From contig JAGKWY010000049.1 of assembly GCA_021151625.1 (NCBI GenBank), positions 1 through 64,000 of the forward strand: a stretch of 64,000 nucleotides of DNA. Direction: 5' to 3'. This DNA comes from Gammaproteobacteria bacterium (GTDB lineage Bacteria; Pseudomonadota; Gammaproteobacteria; Pseudomonadales; Cellvibrionaceae). Shown here piece by piece: positions 34,313-43,383 of the stretch (the stretch's first letter is position 1; the number at the start of each line of letters is the position of its first letter). Below the pieces are notes generated by a model. That model did no database searches. It had not been told where the DNA came from and worked only from the letters and a program-made list of their open reading frames with translations. The position numbers and the translations under genes were made by a program.

Positions 34313-35746
34313 ATGACATCAATTAACAAAAATCGCCGCCGGTTTATTACCCGCTCCGCAAAAATATCTGCCGCGACACTGGCAACAGGCAGCTTGCTGG
34401 GATCAAATTTACTGAACGCCAAGGCTGCTGAAAAACCTAATATTATTTTTATCCTGGCCGATGACCTGGGCTACGCCGATTTGAGCGTGTACGGCCAGCG
34501 CGCGTTTAAAACACCGGTGCTGGATAAACTGGCAGAGGATGGTTTGCGCTTTACCCAGCACTACGCTAACTCGGCAGTTTGTTCCGCAACGCGTTTTGGC
34601 TTAATTACCGGGCGCTACCAATACCGTTTGCAAGGAGGGCTGGAAGAGCCGCTATCCAGTTCAGCCAACAATATAGGTTTACCACCAGAACACCCCACCC
34701 TGCCATCCTTGCTGAAAAAGCAAAATTATAAAACTGCATTATTTGGTAAATGGCATTTGGGTTCGCTACCCAATTTTGGTCCGTTGAAAAGTGGTTACGA
34801 TCTTTTCTTTGGCAATTACGGTGGCGCGCTGGATTATTTCACCCACAAAACCAATGTTGGACCAGATGCAAAAGAAGGCCTGTTTGAAGGCGAAGTTCCG
34901 GTAGAGAAAGTGGGCTATTACACGGATTTAATTGCCGAGCGCGCGGTGGACTACATCAATCAACATGACAAAAAAAATCCGTTCTTTTTATCGCTACACT
35001 TCACCGCCCCCCACTGGCCCTGGGAAGGTCCGGAAGATGAAGCAGTGGCACAACAAATTAAAAGCCTCTTTCACTATGAAGGCGGCAGCCTGGAAACCTA
35101 CGGCAAAATGGTAGTGGCATTGGATACTGCCATTGGGCGGGTGTTAAAAGCATTAGACAAACAAAAGCTGAGCAAAAATACCATTGTAGTTTTCAGCAGC
35201 GACAATGGCGGCGAACGTTTTTCCGATACCTGGCCCTTTACCGGGCAAAAAACCGAATTGCTGGAAGGCGGTATTCGCGTACCGGGTATTATTCGTTGGC
35301 CAGCGGCAATTAAAGGTGGGCAAATCTCGGATCAAGTCGCTATTAGTATGGATTGGGTACCCACCCTGCTCGCCGCCGCAGGCGGCGCACCAGACCCGAC
35401 TTACCCCAGCGATGGCGAAAACCTGTTGCCGGTTTTATTGGGTAGTACAGAAGAGCAGCCGCGTACTCTTTTCTGGCGCTACAAGGGCAATAGCCAACGC
35501 GCCATTCGCTCCGGCGATTGGAAGTATTTAAAAATCGCGAACAATGAATTCCTGTTTAATTTAAAAGAAGATGTACGCGAGCGCGCCAACTACGCCGAAA
35601 CCCATGCCGATATTCTCGCGCAACTTAAAACCCGCTGGGATGAATGGAACAGCAGCATGTTGCCCATTACTGAAGAATCCAGCACGCATGTAGTCGATGG
35701 AAAAAGCCAGGCCGATCGCCACGGTGTAATTAGCACCAAAAAGTGA
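34313..35746 (+). CDS. Tat-exported sulfatase
   Basis: 477 residues. Twin-arginine signal (NRRRFITRSAKISAATLATG). Alkaline-phosphatase-fold sulfatase: NIIFILADDLGYADLS supplies the metal aspartates (about 50-51) and SAVCSATRFGLITGRY contains the formylglycine site, Cys90 in a C-x-A-x-R version of the C-x-P-x-R motif. KTALFGKWHLG, FFLSLHFTAPHWPW and VFSSDNGGE supply further conserved active-site positions. The enzyme needs cysteine oxidation by a maturase not in this window. The frame opens with GTG 34307, but ATG 34313 has AGAAGAG 5 nt upstream. Lies between the arylsulfotransferase-like gene and receptor 3. Confidence 0.93.
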   Translation: MTSINKNRRRFITRSAKISAATLATGSLLGSNLLNAKAAEKPNIIFILADDLGYADLSVYGQRAFKTPVLDKLAEDGLRFTQHYANSAVCSATRFGLITGRYQYRLQGGLEEPLSSSANNIGLPPEHPTLPSLLKKQNYKTALFGKWHLGSLPNFGPLKSGYDLFFGNYGGALDYFTHKTNVGPDAKEGLFEGEVPVEKVGYYTDLIAERAVDYINQHDKKNPFFLSLHFTAPHWPWEGPEDEAVAQQIKSLFHYEGGSLETYGKMVVALDTAIGRVLKALDKQKLSKNTIVVFSSDNGGERFSDTWPFTGQKTELLEGGIRVPGIIRWPAAIKGGQISDQVAISMDWVPTLLAAAGGAPDPTYPSDGENLLPVLLGSTEEQPRTLFWRYKGNSQRAIRSGDWKYLKIANNEFLFNLKEDVRERANYAETHADILAQLKTRWDEWNSSMLPITEESSTHVVDGKSQADRHGVISTKK

Positions 35747-36128
35747 TTTTTTCGCCACAGATCTGCTGATGATAAAACAACCAGATTAATTGATACCAAC
35801 AAGGATGTTGGTCTGCCCTTCCCATTTAAACTCTTCTCCGTTTTACTCACTGCAAAATTGCGTATTAGCAACGCTGCTTTTTACACAAATTTTGTCTTAT
35901 TAAAAACAACCGCAGCCGACTAAGTTTTTTATTACGCAATAAAATTTTTATTTTCAAACAATAGGAATTACCCAATAAAAAATATCCGTAAACATTCAAC
36001 CTTGCCAATACTCATGGCCTATTACTTGCGATAAGCACAGCGTTAAAAAAATACAGCGGTCAATAGATACAGCGTTAACCGAAACATTACTTTTATTTAA
36101 TTCACTGTGCATTCGTAAGGAATTTTTC
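35747..36128. other. Intergenic region before receptor 3
   Basis: About 380 AT-rich nt, no gene supported. It should include the receptor 3 promoter. AAGGAATTTTTC ends directly before ATG 36129. No hairpin terminator was found after the sulfatase. Confidence 0.4.
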
Positions 36129-38915
36129 ATGAATAAGAATTTATTATTAGGCCACATCAATAGCATTCACCACAAAAAGAGCTATTACCGCAATAGATAC
36201 TTGCTGGCAAGTCAGTGGCTATTGCTGGCCAGTTTAACTTACAGCGCCCTGCCGGTTTTAGCGCAAACCAATGCTACGACCAAGCGCGAACAAAAAGCAG
36301 AAAACACCACAGTATTGCAAACTGTTACCGTGCGCTCACGCAACCGCATTGAAAAATTGCAGGATGTACCGCTTTCTATTTCAGTGGTTACCGGGCAAGA
36401 GCTGGAGCGCTTGCAAGCCCTGGATGTTGCTTCCTTTAGTAAACGTGTTGGCAATGTAATCTGGAACCCGGGCAACCCGCGTCAATTCAGTTTATCAGTG
36501 CGCGGTGTGGGCAAGCAGGCGCAAACCGATGCGCAGGATCCAAGCGTAGGCATTATTGTGGATGGTGTTAACTACGCCTATAACCCGCTGTCATCAAGCG
36601 TGAACTTTACCGACATTGCTGCGGTAGAAGTGACACGCGGCCCACAAGGAACCTTGCTAGGTAAAAATACCAGTCTCGGCGTCATTAACATCACCACCCG
36701 TCGCCCTACATTTACTAACGAAGCCTACGCGACTGTGAGCTATGGCTATTACCACGATTTATTTGGCTCTGCCGTTTTAGGAGGTGCCGTAATTGATGAT
36801 TTACTGGCATGGCGCGGTGTATTTACCGCACAAAAAGCCAATGGTGATTTGGTTAACACCTACAATCAGGACCAAACTTATGCAAATAAAGATCGTCTCT
36901 CTGCACGGGTGCAATTTTTATTAACGCCGAGCGAAAATTTCTCTGCGCGTATCAGCCTAGATGCACAACCCAAAGCCGGTGAGGCCACTAACGGCAGAAC
37001 CTTTAATAGACCCACACCAACAACCTATGCGGGTATCAATCTCACCGGTACCAACGCGGGCACGAACGTAAATCCATTAAGCTCTGATCCAAAAACCCGG
37101 TTGAATCGCCGCTGGTTTCTGGAACAAAGTGAATATCGCTACGAAGAAGATTGGCTTGGCAATAGCAAGCGCGATCGCATCAACGCCGACAATTACAATC
37201 CCATTGTGACCGGTACCAATGGGGCATCTACGGAATTAAATTGGAAATTGCAGGATTACGAAGTTACTTCAATTACTGCCTATAAAGATTATTATTTTGC
37301 TGCACGCAATGACGAAGGTACACCCTTTGATATCAGCAAAAATGGTGGGGGCTTGGTGGACTACACACAATACAGCCAGGAACTGCGCTTAAGTTCAGAC
37401 ACCGGCGGCTTTGTGGATTACCAAACCGGATTATTTTGGCTGGCAACAGATATTGATCACTCCACCCGCGCCGGTTGGGGTTCCGATGCCGGCGCCTGGT
37501 TCGCCACTAACGCTCAATACAATCGCCTGGATACCAACGCCAGTGGTCGCGCACTTTTGCAGGATTCATTAAGCCGTTTAACACGTGAACAAGCCAACAA
37601 GTACGAAAATGAAAGTACCGCCTTATTTGCACAAGCCAACTGGCATGTATCGAAACCACTTACACTCACCACTGGGGTGCGTTTTACCCGTGAGGACCGA
37701 GACACAAGCACCAGCGCTTTGCTCACTGATCAGGGCGCCGGCAGTTATCTCAATGCATCAGCAATTAATGTAGTAAATCCGGTTAGCCTGGGTGGATTTG
37801 ACTCCATCAATGCAACGACAACGATTAACGGCCAAACCTATGCTGCGGGTACTCTGGGGCAAGTGATCAATGGAGCTTTCGTTAATAATAACTCCATTGA
37901 ACAATTGCAGCTCGCCGATAAACTCGCCAATAAATATTTTGGGGTAGCAATTACCAACACACCCGGTAGCGCATATAGCAGCCTAAGCAATACGCAAAAG
38001 GCCCAAGTCGCTGATGCCAAAACCTTGCGTCGCACTCAGGCCGCCGCGCTTTGGAATAAAGTAGACGCAGAAAGTTTTGAAGATACCCAACCCGCCTTTG
38101 TGATTAGCCCAACCTATAAATTTAGCAATGAGCTCACTCTCTATGCCTCATGGCAATACGGTGAAAAAGCGGGAATCGCGCAGGTGGTCAATGGGTTTTC
38201 CTATTTAACCGATGCCGAAAAATCCAGCGCTTATGAGGTAGGTGTGAAAACCGTTTTGTTAGATAACACACTGGTATTTAACGCGGATATTTTCCTAACC
38301 AACATAAAAGACTACCAGCAAGCGGTGCGCGCGGTAGATGAGTACACTACGGAACAAAATACTATCAGCGGTGCGCCGGAAGTCGCTTACTTATCCTACA
38401 CCGGTAATGTGCCCAAAGTACGCGCGCAGGGTGTGGAAATCGATGGTATTTATTCCGGCATTCCCAATACTACTATTCGTTTCTCCGGCGCCTATAACGA
38501 TGCTTATTATGTGGAATTCCGTAACTCCGCGCAGCCGGTAGAAAATGGCTACACAGGTGCGGCACCCTACCGCGATATTTCCGGCGAAACCTTGCCCGGA
38601 GCCTTTAAATACAGCTTTAATTTAGGTATAGATTACCGCGTCCCCGTGTTCAGCAGTCACGAATTCCACACCAGCGTGAATACTTCCTACAACAGCAAAT
38701 TCAATTCCGATAACGCGCTTTCCAGCTACGGCTGGGTTGAAGGTTCAACCACTACCGATTTCTCTATCGGTTTGGGTAAAGCCAAAGGTGAATTTGATGT
38801 AAGCCTGGTAGTAAAAAACCTGTTCGACGATGACACCTACCAAAGCCAAACCTGGAACAGCTGGAACCCGGCGTTACCCAGAACGGCGAGTATTGTATTG
38901 AGTGGAAAGTTTTAA
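36129..38915 (+). CDS. TonB-dependent outer-membrane receptor (receptor 3)
   Basis: 928 residues; signal region ASQWLLLASLTYSALPVLA. The plug starts TVRSRNRIEKLQDVPLSISV and contains SLSVRGVGKQAQTDAQDPSV, VTRGPQGTLLGKNTS and INITTRRP. The barrel ends TASIVLSGKF with terminal phenylalanine. AAGGA lies 7 nt before ATG. Closest in the window to receptor 2, slightly less to receptor 1; it keeps the helical insert (SLSNTQKAQVADAKTLRR) preceded by NKYFGVAITNTPG, identical in pattern to receptor 1. Placed after the sulfatase and followed by a hairpin. Substrate unknown. Confidence 0.93.
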   Translation: MNKNLLLGHINSIHHKKSYYRNRYLLASQWLLLASLTYSALPVLAQTNATTKREQKAENTTVLQTVTVRSRNRIEKLQDVPLSISVVTGQELERLQALDVASFSKRVGNVIWNPGNPRQFSLSVRGVGKQAQTDAQDPSVGIIVDGVNYAYNPLSSSVNFTDIAAVEVTRGPQGTLLGKNTSLGVINITTRRPTFTNEAYATVSYGYYHDLFGSAVLGGAVIDDLLAWRGVFTAQKANGDLVNTYNQDQTYANKDRLSARVQFLLTPSENFSARISLDAQPKAGEATNGRTFNRPTPTTYAGINLTGTNAGTNVNPLSSDPKTRLNRRWFLEQSEYRYEEDWLGNSKRDRINADNYNPIVTGTNGASTELNWKLQDYEVTSITAYKDYYFAARNDEGTPFDISKNGGGLVDYTQYSQELRLSSDTGGFVDYQTGLFWLATDIDHSTRAGWGSDAGAWFATNAQYNRLDTNASGRALLQDSLSRLTREQANKYENESTALFAQANWHVSKPLTLTTGVRFTREDRDTSTSALLTDQGAGSYLNASAINVVNPVSLGGFDSINATTTINGQTYAAGTLGQVINGAFVNNNSIEQLQLADKLANKYFGVAITNTPGSAYSSLSNTQKAQVADAKTLRRTQAAALWNKVDAESFEDTQPAFVISPTYKFSNELTLYASWQYGEKAGIAQVVNGFSYLTDAEKSSAYEVGVKTVLLDNTLVFNADIFLTNIKDYQQAVRAVDEYTTEQNTISGAPEVAYLSYTGNVPKVRAQGVEIDGIYSGIPNTTIRFSGAYNDAYYVEFRNSAQPVENGYTGAAPYRDISGETLPGAFKYSFNLGIDYRVPVFSSHEFHTSVNTSYNSKFNSDNALSSYGWVEGSTTTDFSIGLGKAKGEFDVSLVVKNLFDDDTYQSQTWNSWNPALPRTASIVLSGKF

Positions 38916-38971
38916 TTTTTCGAACAGCAAACTCTGAAAGGAAATATTATAGGAGGGATATTCACAAACGA

Positions 38972-38995
38972 TTGGCGGAGCTTTTGCTCCGCCAA
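38972..38995. terminator. Hairpin between convergent genes
   Basis: TTGGCGGAGC at 38972-38981, TTTT loop, GCTCCGCCAA at 38986-38995. It lies between the stops of receptor 3 (plus) and the oxidoreductase at 39002 (minus); suitable as a bidirectional terminator though U-tracts are short. Confidence 0.65.
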
Positions 38996-39001
38996 CATCA
39001 C

Positions 39002-40036
39002 TTATTCAGGATTGGCAACTTTTACTACCAACTTGCCAAAATTTTTTCCGTCCAATAATCCAATAAACGAAGCAGCAGCGTTTTCCAAACCCTGCACTTT
39101 ATTTTCACGAAATTTTATTTTCCCACTGCGAACCCATGCCTGCATATCCTGCTTGAAGTGTTCGTAGTGGGTGGCATAGTAATCAAATACAATAAAACCC
39201 TGCACGCGAATGCGCTTTTGAAGTATTGCAGCCATCAACAGGGGTAATTGGTTTGGGCCCGCAGGTAATGTTTGATCATTGTAGTAAGAAATAAAGCCAC
39301 ACACTGGAATGCGCGCATTTAAATTAAATAATGGCAAAACAGCATTAAAAACGTCGCCGCCCACGTTTTCAAAATAAATATCCACACCTTGCGGGCAAGC
39401 CGCTGCCAGGTCCTGCGCTAAACTCGGGCTATATCGATCAATACACGCATCAAAACCCAATTCCTCTGTTGCATAGCGACACTTATCCGCACCACCAGCA
39501 ACACCCACTACGCGCAAGCCTTTAAGCTTTCCAATTTGCCCCACTACTGCACCGACTGCTCCTGTTGCAGCCGCAACCACTAGTGTTTCTCCCGTCTGCG
39601 GCCGACCAACATCCAGCAGGCCAACATAGGCAGCAAACCCCGGCATACCCAACCCGCCGAGCGCCAGTGAAGGTTCTGCCATATCACCCAATTTGTTTAA
39701 ATCATTTCCATCTGACAGCGCATAATCCTGCCATCCCGAATAGCTCAATACCAATTCACCAACCTGATAGTTTTTATTACGCGAAGCAACTACCTGGCTC
39801 ACGGTACCACCAACCATAGGCGTGCCGATTTTTATTGGGGGCGCATACCCTGGCCCTACTTCGTCCATCAGGTTGCGCATATAGGGATCAAGTGAGAGAT
39901 AAAGTGTCCGTAATAAAACCTGGCCTTCATCCGGTGCAGGTAATGGTGTTTCATCCAAATGAAAATTTTCCAATTGCGGCCGACCTTTTGGAAAAGAGGC
40001 GAGCAGAATTCGACGATTTATAGTTGCAGTTTGCAT
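39002..40036 (-). CDS. NADP-dependent MDR-family oxidoreductase (CurA/leukotriene B4 dehydrogenase-like)
   Basis: 344 residues. ESLDP-like LYLSLDPYMRNLM at the N-terminus, the nucleotide-binding loop VVAAATGAVGAVVGQIGKLKG, VVGVAGGADKCRYATEELGF and VDIYFENVGGDVFNAV are the classic signature of the zinc-free medium-chain reductases (YncB/CurA, LTB4 12-hydroxydehydrogenase), which reduce alpha,beta-unsaturated carbonyls with NADPH. AAGGAACC lies about 9 nt before ATG 40036. Cytoplasmic, single gene. Could detoxify or reduce enones; exact substrate unknown. Confidence 0.9.
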   Translation of the reverse strand: MQTATINRRILLASFPKGRPQLENFHLDETPLPAPDEGQVLLRTLYLSLDPYMRNLMDEVGPGYAPPIKIGTPMVGGTVSQVVASRNKNYQVGELVLSYSGWQDYALSDGNDLNKLGDMAEPSLALGGLGMPGFAAYVGLLDVGRPQTGETLVVAAATGAVGAVVGQIGKLKGLRVVGVAGGADKCRYATEELGFDACIDRYSPSLAQDLAAACPQGVDIYFENVGGDVFNAVLPLFNLNARIPVCGFISYYNDQTLPAGPNQLPLLMAAILQKRIRVQGFIVFDYYATHYEHFKQDMQAWVRSGKIKFRENKVQGLENAAASFIGLLDGKNFGKLVVKVANPE

Positions 40037-40303
40037 ATTAAGGTTCCTTTACAATGCTACATATTAATGTTCAGTTAAGAAATTGTTCAGTTAAATAGGC
40101 TTCAGGTGAACTAAACACCTTTAACATAAAAGCTGCATTACTTACAGGGATTGAGACGAAAGCGATTAAACCCGCGGAAGATATTTAACGCCCTCCACCG
40201 GATTATTCAGGATGATATGCCCATCGCAGCAGCAGCCAGGAATCTCAGTTAAGATTTACGATAATTCCGTTATACCAACCTTCTGGCCAAGAGGAACAAC
40301 ATC

Positions 40304-40927
40304 ATGATTAAAAGCACGTGCTTAATATCGTTAATGGGTTTACTGTCGATAGGTACAGCACTACCACTCCAGGCTGACACCTTGAAAGTCGATATGAAAG
40401 CTGGCCTCTGGGAACACCGCATTAAGCTTATTGGTGGCAACAATGACCTTGCCGCACAAACCGAGCAAATGCAGAAAGCCATGGAGGAAGTGAAGAAACA
40501 AATGGCGAGCTTACCGCCGGAACAGCGCAAGATGATGGAAGAGATGATGACCCAACAGGGCATGAAATTTTCTGATCAGGGTGTAAGTATGCAAAACAAT
40601 AAAGTGCAAATCTCAAAAGATGGCACTATTGTCAAACAATGTGTTACCCAGGCACAAATCGATAAAGGTTACATTCCTGAAACCGGCGATGAATGCAAAC
40701 CCACCATCACCCAAATCAGCAAAACCAAATTCAAAACCACTTACGTTTGTACCGGACAACAAAACGCTACTGGCGAAGGCGAAATTGAATTCACCTCCCC
40801 GACCCAATACCAAGGCAAATCCTACTTTATTACCAAAACTGACGGTAAGTCACAACGCTACGACACCGAACAAACCGGTACCTGGTTATCAAGTGATTGT
40901 GGGGATATAAAGCCAGAGGATTATTAA
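40304..40927 (+). CDS. DUF3617-family exported protein
   Basis: 207 residues, signal peptide ending PLQA. DMKAGLWEHRI near the start of the mature protein, a methionine- and glutamate-rich helix (EEVKKQMASLPPEQRKMMEE), then CVTQAQIDKG, GDECKPTI, YVCTGQ and SDCGDIKP, giving paired cysteines as in DUF3617. GAGGAAC lies about 9 nt before ATG. Periplasmic, function unknown. Single gene between a minus-strand oxidoreductase and a minus-strand pair. Confidence 0.88.
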   Translation: MIKSTCLISLMGLLSIGTALPLQADTLKVDMKAGLWEHRIKLIGGNNDLAAQTEQMQKAMEEVKKQMASLPPEQRKMMEEMMTQQGMKFSDQGVSMQNNKVQISKDGTIVKQCVTQAQIDKGYIPETGDECKPTITQISKTKFKTTYVCTGQQNATGEGEIEFTSPTQYQGKSYFITKTDGKSQRYDTEQTGTWLSSDCGDIKPEDY

Positions 40928-40953
40928 GTTTTTTGTCAGAAAATACTCGCTAA

Positions 40954-41328
40954 TCACGAGCTAAAATTCCCTGGCTGTGGTCCGCCGCAACGGCCAGCGG
41001 AATCATATCCATCACGCAGCATATTGATAATATTTTGAACCGCAAACTCCAATTCATCCTGATTGCACCAATACTCATTAATTTTTCCGTATTTTGTGTA
41101 GGTAGATTGGTTAAAGCCATGTTCTATGTCGTTATACCAAATAACGTTGTTGCCAATAAGGGCGACAATCCAGAAGCCATTTCCCTCTTTACCCCAAGGA
41201 TCTTGACTCCACTTTTCTGGATGAGTTTTTATTATTTCCCAAATTTTTCTCTGTTCCGGCGCCATCCGTTCAAAAGCGCCATTGATCAAATCCCATAATT
41301 TTATTTCTGTAATTGGTTGCCAGCTCAT
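40954..41328 (-). CDS. Uncharacterised small protein, immunity-protein-like
   Basis: 124 residues, no signal peptide. Tryptophan-rich, with SWQPITEIKLWDLINGAFER, FWIVALIGNNVIWYNDIEHG and a C-terminal RDGYDSAGRCGGPQPG. Small acidic or tryptophan-rich proteins of this build often serve as immunity proteins, but no family is recognised and no toxin gene lies next to it. AAGGCGAT is about 7 nt before ATG. It follows the membrane protein at 41344 by 15 nt on the same strand, so the two are likely co-transcribed. Confidence 0.6.
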   Translation of the reverse strand: MSWQPITEIKLWDLINGAFERMAPEQRKIWEIIKTHPEKWSQDPWGKEGNGFWIVALIGNNVIWYNDIEHGFNQSTYTKYGKINEYWCNQDELEFAVQNIINMLRDGYDSAGRCGGPQPGNFSS

Positions 41329-41343
41329 AGCTATCGCCTTTAA

Positions 41344-42771
41344 TTAACGAATAAAACTTGGATTGATGGTGACAATCATATCGTTATCCTCAATTTTCCA
41401 GGCGATAAACATTCCTTTATCTGTTGCATAATTACTCCGCTGGTCGTATTGGGACTTAACAGAGGCGCACTCTTCGCTTTGAAAATCATTGCATATACGC
41501 ACATGTTCAAAGCCCATACGTTTAAGCACGGGTGTCCAGTATAGCGGCTGAGAAAAGCCTTCATTGAATCGTCCGCGCATCCCCTGACCTTGATTGTATT
41601 TGGGAAATGCAACATTGGCTTCACTGGATTCTGCAACTACAAATACTCTTTTGATTTGTGTGGGATCACCAGGCAACAGCCGGGTAAATTCACTATCAAT
41701 ATTATTAACGTTGCCCTTGTACCAGGTAATAATGTCGTTACCCAGTACGGCCATTCTTCCGCCTAATACCAGAATTAAAAAATAGGCAATGATTCCCAAG
41801 TGCTGGTTTCTATAATTACGTAATAATAATGCCACGCATAACCCAAAAAACAAGGTTATCAGCGTCCGCTCCTGAATATAGATACCCACAGGCAAGGTAG
41901 AAATATATACGCCCGACGCGCACAAAACACCTAACACTAATATCGGATAGCCACCTAACGCCCGAGCGGTATAAAGTCCAAAAACCATTAATATCAGAGG
42001 CAATACATAGAATAAAAAACGATTTATTTTTAATAACTGGGATGACGAGGCTTGATAAATTCGATTCAGATTTTCGATCAGACTAGAAAAATCAGTGACG
42101 TAATTAGTATTGCGCCAGCTGGCTATTTGAATACTATCACCGGTTAAATAAAAAACTACCCCGTTAGTTACAAGGTAACCAATACAGAAAGACGCCACCC
42201 ATATCACCACAATTTTAGTGAGTGATTTACTATCCAAATCCTTTAAGAAAAGCAGAGGTAATATAAAATAAAAGGTACTAAAGGTGGCAAACAATAAAAT
42301 TGCCAGTAACGGAAAAAATACGTAGATAGGTAACACCCGCGCCAATGCGGGTGATACCCCCAACAGGATAAATGCAGGCAGGAGTGTCTCTGGCCATTGC
42401 AATTGCGCAGGGAGGATTGGAATCTGGCAAATTAATAAACTAAAAACCAGCGAAAACAATACTTCATTGGTATAGCGAAAAGTCATGGCATAAGCGAACC
42501 AGGCAATTCCCAGATAACTCAGCCAAACAGCTAATTGCCCCGGCACCTGACGCAAGTAATCGAATAAAAGGTAATTGATCCAGCGCCCTTCTTCAGACAA
42601 CTTGTTGTCATAGCTAGTGACGTAGTACATGGAATCATGCCGCCACAACTCAATAGCCCAATAATTCGCCAAGGTGGCAACCAGCATAAGCGCCAAACAT
42701 ACAGCTACTGCAATTTCAAAAATACGCTGACCGGTAAGATTGCTACCCAATAACCTGAACAAAACCAGCAT
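41344..42771 (-). CDS. Multi-pass membrane protein, possible GtrII-like glycosyltransferase
   Basis: About 475 residues with ten or more hydrophobic segments and a soluble C-terminal ~120 residues. Near the N-terminus, after the first membrane segment, WRHDSMYYVTSYDNKLSEEGR carries acidic and arginine residues where GtrII-type and other GT-C transferases place catalytic groups (shown here in part: RHDSMYYVTSYDNKLSEE). Identification is tentative; polymerase or transporter roles are possible. The frame opens with TTG 42804; ATG 42771 is used but its AAAAGG is very close, so the start is uncertain. Upstream partner of the 40954 gene. Confidence 0.55.
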   Translation of the reverse strand: MLVLFRLLGSNLTGQRIFEIAVAVCLALMLVATLANYWAIELWRHDSMYYVTSYDNKLSEEGRWINYLLFDYLRQVPGQLAVWLSYLGIAWFAYAMTFRYTNEVLFSLVFSLLICQIPILPAQLQWPETLLPAFILLGVSPALARVLPIYVFFPLLAILLFATFSTFYFILPLLFLKDLDSKSLTKIVVIWVASFCIGYLVTNGVVFYLTGDSIQIASWRNTNYVTDFSSLIENLNRIYQASSSQLLKINRFLFYVLPLILMVFGLYTARALGGYPILVLGVLCASGVYISTLPVGIYIQERTLITLFFGLCVALLLRNYRNQHLGIIAYFLILVLGGRMAVLGNDIITWYKGNVNNIDSEFTRLLPGDPTQIKRVFVVAESSEANVAFPKYNQGQGMRGRFNEGFSQPLYWTPVLKRMGFEHVRICNDFQSEECASVKSQYDQRSNYATDKGMFIAWKIEDNDMIVTINPSFIR

Positions 42772-42942
42772 CCTTTTAATACATCTGATGACTAAAGCAT
42801 CCAAGCATAACGTAATTTAAGGGAAATTGATTGTTTTCCAGCGCATTCGTATCAGCCGCCAAAGGGCGGCTATACGGCATGTTTCATTTTACTCAGACCA
42901 CAGAACACAGCGAAAAAAGGTAAAGGTATAGGTACCAAATGT

Positions 42943-43383
42943 TTACTGCGCGGGTTTTGGTGCAGGTTTTTGAATCTTGGTAACCGCTTTACCGCCTTGC
43001 TGCTCATAATTTTCCGAACCGGCCGCACCCACTACCTTAAAGCCCTTGCCACTCAACAAATCACCCGCTGCAAAAGCGCGGTTAGCATGGTTGGAGACAG
43101 TGATAATGCTGCGATCTTTAGGAATATAGGGAATATATTTTTCCAGATCCGCAAACTGGATATTTAAAAACACCGGGAAGCTACCGAAGCTGATAAGTTC
43201 ATCGGGGCGACGAATATCAATTACCAGTACCTGGTCCGGTTTGGCGAGCCACTGGTCAACCTGGGCAACGGTAAGCTCAGGGGTTTTGTATTTAACAGCT
43301 GGTTTATTGCCATTGTTTTGCGCCGATGCAAGAGACGCAAAAAATGCGAGAAACACGCCCAATACCAAGGTTAATTTTTTCAT
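42943..43383 (-). CDS. Exported rhodanese-fold protein without active-site cysteine
   Basis: 146 residues, signal peptide ending LASA. A single rhodanese domain: LTVAQVDQWLAKPDQVLVID, IRRPDELISFG and KDRSIITVSNHANRAFAAGD. Where active rhodaneses read C-x-x-G-x-R-S, this reads SNHANRA, with serine in the cysteine position, so sulfur transfer by the usual persulfide is not expected. Proline-rich C-terminal tail (PAPKPAQ). AAGGAAG lies about 10 nt before ATG. Periplasmic; a binding or regulatory function is more likely than catalysis. A small hairpin at 42854-42871 follows the gene. Confidence 0.82.
   Translation of the reverse strand: MKKLTLVLGVFLAFFASLASAQNNGNKPAVKYKTPELTVAQVDQWLAKPDQVLVIDIRRPDELISFGSFPVFLNIQFADLEKYIPYIPKDRSIITVSNHANRAFAAGDLLSGKGFKVVGAAGSENYEQQGGKAVTKIQKPAPKPAQ

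Noticed and set aside
34313..35746. Sulfatase read as inactivated because the motif is CSATR and not CxPxR
   Set aside because: C-x-A-x-R is a known functional variant of the formylglycine motif, and all other active-site blocks are intact.
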